From contig CM050449.1 in the NCBI GenBank assembly GCA_027563935.2, forward strand, positions 16,762,735-16,826,734: a DNA stretch of 64,000 bases. Reading direction: 5' to 3'. Positions 56,661 through 64,000 of this stretch are shown piece after piece. The stretch is from Costus lasius. Taxonomy: Eukaryota; Streptophyta; Magnoliopsida; Zingiberales; Costaceae. The notes below the pieces were generated by a model, which ran no database searches, was not told where the DNA came from, and was given only the letters and a program-made list of their open reading frames with translations. The translations under genes and the position numbers were made by a program. How positions within the stretch are numbered: position 1 is the stretch's first letter; each line of letters begins with the position of its first letter.

Positions 56661-59600
56661 TCATCGTTGGAGTCAAATTCTGACTCTCTACTTTATGGTT
56701 ACCTAGTTGTCTCTTCTGTTACATTGATGTTGTGCCTAGAGTTCAACTTCTCTATCTTATAGTTGGTCATATCAAGAAACTATCAAGATTTGTGATATTA
56801 TTCCATTGTTCATAAGTAAGCAAGTTCTCTTCTTCGTAAAATCGTTTCCACTGAATTTTTAGTTTTCAGTAAAACTTGGCTTTGAATTTTGTCTCTCCCG
56901 TACCTTTCTGCAACGAGCATCTGTGTCAGGTGCCTAGGTAAATTGAATTCGTAATATATACTGTTCAGGCTGCCAAAATTGTGGCAAGGGAGAAGGTTGA
57001 GACCCAAATATCAACTTTCATGATAAAAGAGAACTCTTGATGGTGAAAAATATTATAGAATATATGATGCATTGGAGAGGAAGAAACTAGAAAAGGAAAT
57101 CACAAAACAATAGTTTATGGGAATAATAGACTAATAATGCCTTAGTGATTTAGAATCTTCCCTAAACCATACTTGTATGTTGTTTCTGCTTGCGCTGAGT
57201 TTCATCAGCATACTGTTATTATTAGTAGAAAGTGGATTAGTCATATAAAAATCATAATAACAAATCTAGGTTGAAATCACTTTGATTTTCCAAGTATAAT
57301 TCTATTTGACAAGCATTTGATGCATAACCTAATTATAGGGATGGCAATTAGGTTGGGTTTAAACATTACCTGGCCTTCCCAAACCAATTTATACAGATGA
57401 GCTATATCTTTCTAAAAGTTGTAACTAATTTATAAAACACTCATCCTTGAGGCTTCAACCAAATCAACAACTCCTCTCTTACCTAAAAGAATGAATCCTC
57501 TTTGCAATAACAAAATGATTTAACTCTTAATTCATAATAAATTACATTATACAAATTCAAATTAGCCTCAAGCTAAAAGCCACACACAGCAAAAGAATTG
57601 TTGATCTTGAATGAAGAGAAGAACGACAAAGGGTACAAAGCAACCATCCTACACCCTTTTATTCCGGAAGCTTGTTTCCTCACACTAGCGAGTCACTAAG
57701 TACTAAACCCTTGAAAAAGAAGTGCTAAACCTTGAAGTTGATGTCAATCAGAGAATTCAAGCACGGAAATTGACACTTTTTTATCATATTTCTTGAACCC
57801 ATCTTTGCTAGTCTTTAGTTTACCCTAGCTAGATCACTCACATGAGTGGCCTTCATGTGAGTTCATGAGCCACCAACTTAGCATCACTTGTCAGCAAGGA
57901 GCCACTACAATCCATTGTGCGACTCAGCACTTTTGCTCCTTATAGTGGAAGGTGGATCTTTTTGACTTCCATTCCTAGAGTGCACAGCTTTTTATGACTC
58001 ATATTAGACTAGGAAGTGGAACTCATTTGACATTGACATTGTCTATCATGTCACCTGTATATCAAGCTCACTCTTGGATTTACTTTCCTCCATTTCTGCC
58101 TATAATCTTAGCTAGATTGACGCAAGGTAATTTTCACCAACAAGAGTAAAACTGGAGGTTTTCATGAGTACTCTGTCTTCATGCTTCTTGGAGTGAAACA
58201 CAGCCTTTTAGAGCTCATTAACTTATTCTGACACACACAGACAAGTAAAATGTGTGTAAAGAGGATAGGTATCAACTTGTTCAGTGTAAGACAACCAAGT
58301 GCCAAGGTCTATATATACTAGACAAAAGTTCAAATCTAATATGACCTATTAAAAAGTAGTAGGGTGGTGTTACGTACAGTTAATATTCTTATTATTGGAG
58401 TCAAGACATTAAAGTAGCAAAATAATAAGAACTTCAAAGGCATTTCACATGGCTATACCTAGGTTTTTTTGCATCAAATCTTGCTTTACATATCAACCTA
58501 GTGGCTTAAGTTGGGAGCCGATTAAACTAGTAACAAGTGTAGTAGAGGAGAAAGAGCGCATATTACAGGATATTTGTGACCCCCGTGTGACGGCCATTAA
58601 GTATTTGCCCAGGCAATGCACTTGGTCAGCTTTCATATATAGTACAAGCTTGTGTGTAGCTAGAGCAGAGTCATATATAGGGACAACAAAGGATTGGAAA
58701 TGGATTAATTCTTAGGTTCACTGAAATTTAAGCGTCCATGTTCGCAAAGAGTGTCTGCCTTCCACATGCATTAATTTATACTCTTTTTGTTTCAGTTGCA
58801 GTCGGTTTCATTCACTGGATTGCATCAAGCATCATGAATGATCTTGGAAATCCAAGGGTGGATATCATTGACGCTCACAAAATAAGATTAGATTGTCATT
58901 GCCGGGGCTTAAATTAAACGCCGGCGTTTTTAGTTAGCTTAGCTGCATGGAGGAGCATCGTCTTCTTCCTCTCGTGCTTGCGGTTAGTTGAAATAGATAC
59001 AGCGGGCCACGTGATTTCTCTTCTAAATCCGACCGACCTTGGCCTTGGGGCAGCAGGTAAAGCCTTCGTTGACGAAGATCGCATGTCGACAATCTAATCT
59101 CGCGAATCTAATATATTATCAATAGGATAATTGGAGAACAAATCCAGAGATTGATAAATTACTGGAAATAGAAATGTCCGAATGAACGGGTAGTTTACAG
59201 CGCTGTTGAATGTTTGTTGGGTCCAAAGTAAACGAATGGAAAAATGGAATCATCTTTAAACTGACCTAACAGATTCGTGTTATTAATAATGTAAATGCTC
59301 GACTGATCAAAAGCATGAATGTATGATTAATTCATTTAGCAGAATCTGTGGATCAGGAGACCAGAAGATGAAGTTCAAATGTCTAATTCTGGCTTCATCT
59401 TCTTAATTAGTTTATATACGTAGATGTAAAGGACATGGCTTAGATTAAGGTGGCTCATAAAATAAGAACACAATGGTTTGATTTTTGCGAAAACTTGTCC
59501 ACTTTACTAGTGATGTGAAAGGAAAACAATAAGGATTAGAGTCTATAGCTAGTGAGGATCGTTGATATTTTTGTTTAGAATATATGTCAACAAGTTTACA

Positions 59601-60038
59601 TCCTTCTACATGCATCCCAAACTGATCTTTTGACTTTCATATGGTTCATGAAGCAGCCATAGGGGCGTGCAGCAAATTAAATTACTCCAACACCTCTGAG
59701 AGATGGAGAGGAGGAACCTTCGGCTCCCAAAAGGCGTTTGGCTTGTGGAGCTTATCATTTATTGCGCTCAAATTGCTAGCACATGGATGAGCAATGATCA
59801 GCCTTTCATGCAGCAGGCTGCACTTTAAAAACTAGTGTTTGATTCGGAATATCATCTGCATTCAGCGTCGCATAAAATACTCCAGTAAAGTGTACCTAAC
59901 CTTTTGATTCGATGATCACCAAACTTAATTTCCGGGCATTCACATGTCATTTGCAGTCTATTTTGTGCTGATTATGTTTTGCAGACAAATTAAACTAGTT
60001 TACTTTTTCCTAGAATTTCTTGCATTAGCTCAAACCAA
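56661..60038. other. Intergenic region
   Basis: AT-rich sequence between DUF3754 copy 2 and the ERF gene. One 88-residue frame (58449) is listed separately. No element ends or RNA genes were recognised. Confidence 0.5.
58449..58715 (+). CDS. Uncertain 88-residue open frame
   Basis: Starts MAIPRFFCIKSC. I do not recognise any domain. It has no obvious promoter, and a chance frame is as likely as a gene; its length is only slightly above what AT-rich plant DNA gives by chance. Confidence 0.12.
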   Translation: MAIPRFFCIKSCFTYQPSGLSWEPIKLVTSVVEEKERILQDICDPRVTAIKYLPRQCTWSAFIYSTSLCVARAESYIGTTKDWKWINS

Positions 60039-60320
60039 TGGCGAAACCGCAGAAAACGATGATAAGCTTTCTGAAAGGTATCATTTTCTCGACTAGAAAT
60101 CTTTTTGAGGCCTCCACTTCTGGTTATGGAAACGCAAGAGCTGAAATCAAGATCAATGAATGAGAGAGGCCGTTCCTTTTCAAGTTTGAAGAATCTGATA
60201 TCACATGGTAATCATTCAATGGACCAGAGAGTTAAGTATGTGACTGAATCTGTTGTTGTGAGGAGCCTCAACCGATCATTATTTCCAGCTGCATTACATC
60301 AGAGGAGAATCAGTTTTTTC
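60039..60320 (+). other. Weak coding-like stretch upstream of the ERF gene
   Basis: A 42-residue frame starts MAKPQKTMISFLKG at 60039, and an overlapping 72-residue frame lies at 60105-60323. Neither is recognised. They could be exons of one small gene, but no acceptable intron between them was found. Confidence 0.15.
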
Positions 60321-60590
60321 TGATTACATACTGAATTGTAGATTCTACCAGTTGGATGTCATGGTTGACCTTGTGTTGCAGTAAGTCTGACTTGATTCAT
60401 CCATTCTGACCGAATGAATCATGTCTAAATTTTTTTCCCCAATAAATATGAAAGAATGTTATTAATATCACAAGGAAGTCCTTGATATAATTTCTTATTA
60501 ATCGTTGGTCCTCAATAGGATTCCTGCTCCATAATGCATGTGGCCTCTCTCAGTCCTCAATTCCTTATCCCACCACTCCAAATCATTAGA

Positions 60591-60643
60591 TTGACCAACT
60601 GTGGACTCCACTTGACGTCAAACAAAAGAATATCACGTTGACC
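60591..60643 (+). promoter_or_regulatory. W-box and TGACGTCA cluster before the ERF gene
   Basis: TTGACC at 60591-60596 and 60638-60643 are W-box cores (WRKY sites), and the palindrome TGACGTCA at 60613-60620 is a bZIP/TGA-factor site. All lie 33-85 bp before the TATA box. Function is inferred from motif alone. Confidence 0.45.
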
Positions 60644-60675
60644 ATCACCACCACCACCACCTTCCCTTCCTTGCA

Positions 60676-60681
60676 TATAAA
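60676..60681 (+). promoter_or_regulatory. TATA box of the ERF gene
   Basis: TATAAA in GCATATAAACC. It is only 14 bases before the first ATG (60690), so a usual start site about 30 bp downstream would exclude that ATG from the mRNA. Confidence 0.55.
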
Positions 60682-60689
60682 CCCTCACC

Positions 60690-61490
60690 ATGCAAACCCT
60701 CTCGCACCGAAACCTCTGTTTCTTCTCCTCTAGGAATCGTCCAATGGGATTCTCCTTCCTCTTCTCCTCTCCCTCCTCCTCCGCTGCTCCAGTCTCCGAC
60801 CTTTCCCCGGAGAAGAAAACCAAACGCAAGCAACCGCAGGACACCGGCGCAGAGGAGGCCAACGTCTGCAGTGGCATTCGGTACCTGGGCGTGCGCCGAC
60901 GCCCGTGGGGCCGCTACGCTGCCGAGATCCGCGACCCGGCGACCAAGGAGCGGCACTGGCTCGGCACGTTCGACACCGCGGAGGAGGCGGCCGTCGCCTA
61001 CGACCGCGCCGCCCGCGCCCTCCGCGGCCCCCGCGCGCGCACCAACTTCGCGTACCCCGACCTCCCGCCGGGCTCCTCCCTCACGCCCTTCCTCTCCCCG
61101 GACCTCCCTCCCCCTCCGGCCGCCTTCCTTCTCTCCGCGCCTCCGCCGCCGCCGTTGCTCGTGGATACCGCCCACGTCGCGGTGACCTTCCCAATGTCTG
61201 CAGACGGGTTGCAGCAGTACGCCTCCCTGACGCTGCCGCCGTCTCCGCCTCCGCTCCAGGAGTTGGGCGGCGGGTCAGCGGCTGGCGAGGACGAGGGCGG
61301 GGAGTTGGTCGGGTTGGGGGAGTGGTGTGCCGCGGCGGAATTTGGCGGGTGCGCGGTTTCCCCTGCTTCGCATGGGATATTTTTTGAGGAAGGGTACGTG
61401 CACAGCCCATTGTTCGGGCCGATGCCGGCTGTGGAAGACGCTGCCGTGGACGGGTTCCAGCTTGGTGGCTCTTCGTCGTCTTACTACTGA
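60690..61490 (+). CDS. AP2/ERF transcription factor, group VIII-b-like (LEP/ERF086/FZP type)
   Basis: An intronless frame of 266 residues to a TGA. One AP2/ERF domain spans about residues 64-121: [19 protein letters not shown], the [12 protein letters not shown] turn and [11 protein letters not shown], ending ARTNF. Alanine and aspartate at the two diagnostic positions (YAAEIRD) mark the ERF rather than the DREB branch, which binds GCC-box DNA. The [15 protein letters not shown] stretch after the domain resembles LEAFY PETIOLE/ERF086 proteins; FZP is a relative. A basic KKTKRK at 42-47 may be the nuclear signal. The C-terminal half is rich in proline, glycine and acidic residues, probably regulatory. 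Translation may start at the second in-frame ATG (60744, 248 residues) because the TATA box is so close to the first. GC content is very high compared with its surroundings, as in many monocot ERF genes. Target genes cannot be inferred. Confidence 0.93.
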   Translation: MQTLSHRNLCFFSSRNRPMGFSFLFSSPSSSAAPVSDLSPEKKTKRKQPQDTGAEEANVCSGIRYLGVRRRPWGRYAAEIRDPATKERHWLGTFDTAEEAAVAYDRAARALRGPRARTNFAYPDLPPGSSLTPFLSPDLPPPPAAFLLSAPPPPPLLVDTAHVAVTFPMSADGLQQYASLTLPPSPPPLQELGGGSAAGEDEGGELVGLGEWCAAAEFGGCAVSPASHGIFFEEGYVHSPLFGPMPAVEDAAVDGFQLGGSSSSYY

Positions 61491-62767
61491 GGTGACGGAC
61501 GGGTGAAGAAGGGGGGCCGGAGTCTGCAAGCCCGCCGGTGGATGTGGCGTTTTGGATAATCTATCTCTGCTCTCTTCTCTTAATTCTCGAGTGCTTCTTG
61601 TTCTCTTAATTCTCGAGTGTTTCTTGTTCTCTTTTGATCTCTCGTCTTTCAGCTACGAACAAGGGAGGAGATTTCGCTGCTCCAAGATTTGGACAGGAAC
61701 TCTAGTGTACATAATGAACAATATAATTCTCAAATATAAAGTGATCCATTATCCCCTTACCTTTTTTTTTTTGTTTACTTTAGTGGCTAATATGTTACTC
61801 AAATATAATTCTCATGCTTAGAATACTCTAGAATTTTCTTCTAGTTATTTAAAACATTTTAATTATTCGTAAGAATTAAATAAAAATAACTAAATTCATT
61901 TATTTTAGTCACAAAATTATAAATTCAAAAAAAATATTAATAAAATTCTATAATTTATGTACGTGAGTAAATAACTATGACCGAGATGCTTTTAAAATAT
62001 TATTCAAACCTTACATTTGTTTGTTTCTGCAATTTATGACTTGGACAAGTAATAATATTGCTTATATTTTTATATTTATTTAATGCATATTGGTTAATTA
62101 ATAACCCTTTATATATAAAAGTAATAACTAGTTTAAAATTTTTTAATTTTTTATGTAATTCCAATGCTATAGTCAATCAAATTCATAGTTTTTCAAATAT
62201 TTTTGGTAGAGCGTGCAATTTTTTTAAACAATTAAGAAATGCAATGATATATAGTTTTTTTTAATATTCATTATTTTTCCATATATTTAATTTGTGTTCA
62301 AGATAACGTTAAAAAATAGATAAGCATATAGATAAATTGATAAATATAATTAAATTATTTATATAGTATTTTAAATTTTTATATTGTGAATATTTAATTA
62401 TCTAATATTTATTTTTAGAATATTAATGGTGTCCTATGATTATTACATTATTTTTTTCCGCTGCATGTGCAATTGTGCATGCATGGGAATCGGTTTCCGA
62501 AACCTTGCTTACTGACTGCTCCTTGGCAGTTGGAGTGAGACCGACAAAAAAATCTGTGATGCCAAACTTGGAAGCCATGGCTTCCTTGGCGCGTTCCTAG
62601 CATCTGATCCTTAACCCTTTCTCTTTGGAATTGTTTTTACCACGCAACACTCAAATGTCTCCACGCAGGCTGCAACTTCCCCTACAAATAACCAATGCGA
62701 ATCCCCTCCACCCTCCATCTCAGCCTCCTCTCCCAAATCCAACCCTGTAATTATTTCATCTACTAGA
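61491..62767. other. ERF 3' flank and intergenic AT-rich DNA
   Basis: Contains a small direct repeat (ctcttaattctcgagtg, near 61577 and 61604) and then very AT-rich DNA to 62460. A tacaaata near 62681 could be a weak TATA box for the next gene. No other feature seen. Confidence 0.5.
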
Positions 62768-64000
62768 ATGGCGAACCAGCCGGCGCCAGGCCGTCCGTGG
62801 TTGCTCCGCCTGGCCTCACAGGCTCGTATGGAACCACCACAGCCGCCTCAGCCAGCACCACAGCCTCCTCGACTGCTGCCTATTGCACAAGATCTCGGTA
62901 GGCCTACATCCCTGCTGCCAACACCACCTGCACCAGCCCCAACCCAACTCACGCCGCCATTTCAGCCGGCGCCGCTGCCACCGCCAGTTCAGCCGGCGCC
63001 GCTGCCACCGCCAGTTCAGCCGGCGCCTCTGCCACCGCCAGTTCAGCCGGCGCCTCTGCCACCGCCAGTTCAGCCGGCGCCGCTGCCACCGCCGGCACCC
63101 GTAACACAGCCACTGGAAACACCACGCCCTGCCACGCCAATAACCGTCTCTGCAGTGGAGGCGCCAAAACCAGCGCCCTTGCCGACGCCTTTACCGATAG
63201 CCACCGCGTTGCAGGATACTCCGACGCCATTTCTCTTGCGCTCTCCACCGCAGGATCGTGAAGCCATTCAGTCTGCGAGCGTGCGTTCGCCGTCCCCGCG
63301 GCTGGTCGCTGTGCCGGAAGCGCGTCCACGTTCGCCTTCCCCGCGGCCTGTCGCTGAGCCGGCGGCGCGGCCACGCTCGCCGTCCCCGACGCGGTTAGCT
63401 GCGCCGGCAGAGCGTCCGCGCTCACCGTCCCCGACGAAGCCAGATGTACCGGCAGCGCGTCCGCGCTCGCCATCCCCGACGCCGTTCCTTGCGACGACAC
63501 AGCACGCGCGCTCGCCGTCCCCGAGGCCGGTGGATGAGACGCCAAGGCGAGCACGTTCGCCGTCCCCGAGGCCGGTGGATGAAACGCCAAGGCGAGCACG
63601 TTCACCGTCCCCGAGGCCGTTAGAAGTGGAGGCGACGCGTCCGCTCTCGCCGCTCCCGAGGTCAGCTGAACCCATTACGCGGATCCCTCGCTCGCGTTCG
63701 CCATCGCCGAGGCCATTAGCGGAGACCCGCTCTCCTCCTGTGTCTCCCAAGGTAATCACAACTTCATTTCCGACGCCGCCTGAGTCCCCCAAGATCAAAC
63801 CGACACATTCGGAGCCTGAATCGAAGCCACAGGACAAAGGGATCAACAATGGCTCAGAGGAGCCACAAAGGAACAGCCACAATGGCGCCCGTAACTCTGC
63901 TCAGCCTAAGAATTCAACGCCAGCGCATAGTAAGAGGGCATCAAACGGGACCGTCGCTGCCACAGACAAGGAAGAAAGGGTGAGGAGGGCCATTACCATT
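62768..64000 (+). CDS. Proline-rich protein with RSPSP repeats, 3' end outside window
   Basis: Open from the ATG at 62768 through 411 codons to the window edge, ending EERVRRAITI. The N-terminus MANQPAPGRPWLLRLASQAR has no clear signal peptide. Residues about 66-110 are five copies of a nine-residue unit VQPAPLPPP (27-bp DNA repeats, 62963-63091). Residues about 175-320 hold about nine RSPSP motifs in units such as RPRSPSPRP. The tail turns polar and basic (SKRASNGTVAATDKEERVRR). Plant genes annotated as hydroxyproline-rich glycoprotein or proteoglycan-4-like have a similar N-terminus and SP repeats, but the lack of a signal peptide argues against a cell-wall role; SP motifs could be kinase sites. 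Function unknown. A long antisense frame across the repeats is a by-product of the codon pattern. Confidence 0.75.
   Translation, partial: MANQPAPGRPWLLRLASQARMEPPQPPQPAPQPPRLLPIAQDLGRPTSLLPTPPAPAPTQLTPPFQPAPLPPPVQPAPLPPPVQPAPLPPPVQPAPLPPPVQPAPLPPPAPVTQPLETPRPATPITVSAVEAPKPAPLPTPLPIATALQDTPTPFLLRSPPQDREAIQSASVRSPSPRLVAVPEARPRSPSPRPVAEPAARPRSPSPTRLAAPAERPRSPSPTKPDVPAARPRSPSPTPFLATTQHARSPSPRPVDETPRRARSPSPRPVDETPRRARSPSPRPLEVEATRPLSPLPRSAEPITRIPRSRSPSPRPLAETRSPPVSPKVITTSFPTPPESPKIKPTHSEPESKPQDKGINNGSEEPQRNSHNGARNSAQPKNSTPAHSKRASNGTVAATDKEERVRRAITI

Noticed and set aside
57340..57390. ggatggcaattaggttgggt as a further hAT MITE end
   Set aside because: No matching inverted end or target duplication was found nearby.
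60645..61175. 176-residue antisense frame over the ERF gene
   Set aside because: Shadow of the GC-rich ERF codons; composed of low-complexity G, R and E stretches.
62949..63605. 218-residue antisense frame over the proline-rich gene
   Set aside because: Produced by the regular repeat on the opposite strand; the plus-strand frame is longer and runs on to the window edge.

Overview
The window is nuclear DNA of a flowering plant. Genes have many short exons with GT/AG introns, four kinds of LTR retrotransposon are present, and plant-type MITEs sit in introns. The very GC-rich AP2/ERF gene beside AT-rich surroundings, and degenerate ggtac/ccgg-rich intronic repeats, fit a commelinid monocot (Zingiberales is a guess from impression; no search was possible).

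Layout. 346-9850: a decayed Ty3/gypsy chromovirus (+), with 2.3-2.4 kb LTRs and a C-terminal chromodomain. 11525-24063: the last twelve exons of a DUF3754 (TMEM143-like) membrane-protein gene (+); its first exons probably lie left of the window. One of its introns holds a decayed Ty1/copia element (14385-19311, minus strand, target duplication ATCAA). About 24.5-37.9 kb: a gag-only, pol-less LTR element (TR-GAG-like). Its 3' LTR is about 3.4 kb longer than its 5' LTR and carries a hAT MITE and a near-perfect palindrome of two head-to-head tRNA-like SINEs. 40097-56660: a second, complete-looking DUF3754 gene of 15 exons (493 residues predicted), tandem to the first. Its introns hold a 452-bp hAT MITE, several minisatellites and a 3.2 kb non-coding LTR element (48257-51413, minus strand). 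60690-61490: an intronless AP2/ERF transcription factor of the LEP/ERF086/FZP-like group. 62768 to the end: the start of a proline-rich RSPSP-repeat protein, open at the window edge.

The two DUF3754 copies share exon lengths and splice phases almost exactly, so they are a tandem duplication; all TE insertions are in introns or between genes, and both reading frames stay open.

The most unusual signal is in the gag-only element. Its LTR leader, downstream of the LTR TATA box, is an array of about 15 hairpins (25777-26396; again at 36784-37450). The outer arms repeat, the inner stems covary (GCC/GGC, GTC/GAC, ACC/GGT), and many loops are of the GNRA type on the sense strand only. A second array (30005-30530) has a different stem family that also covaries, a third (29096-29440) has repeated 9-bp stems, and a four-copy module carries a fourth hairpin with a compensatory change. 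This looks like a structured-RNA retroelement leader; I know of no description of it.
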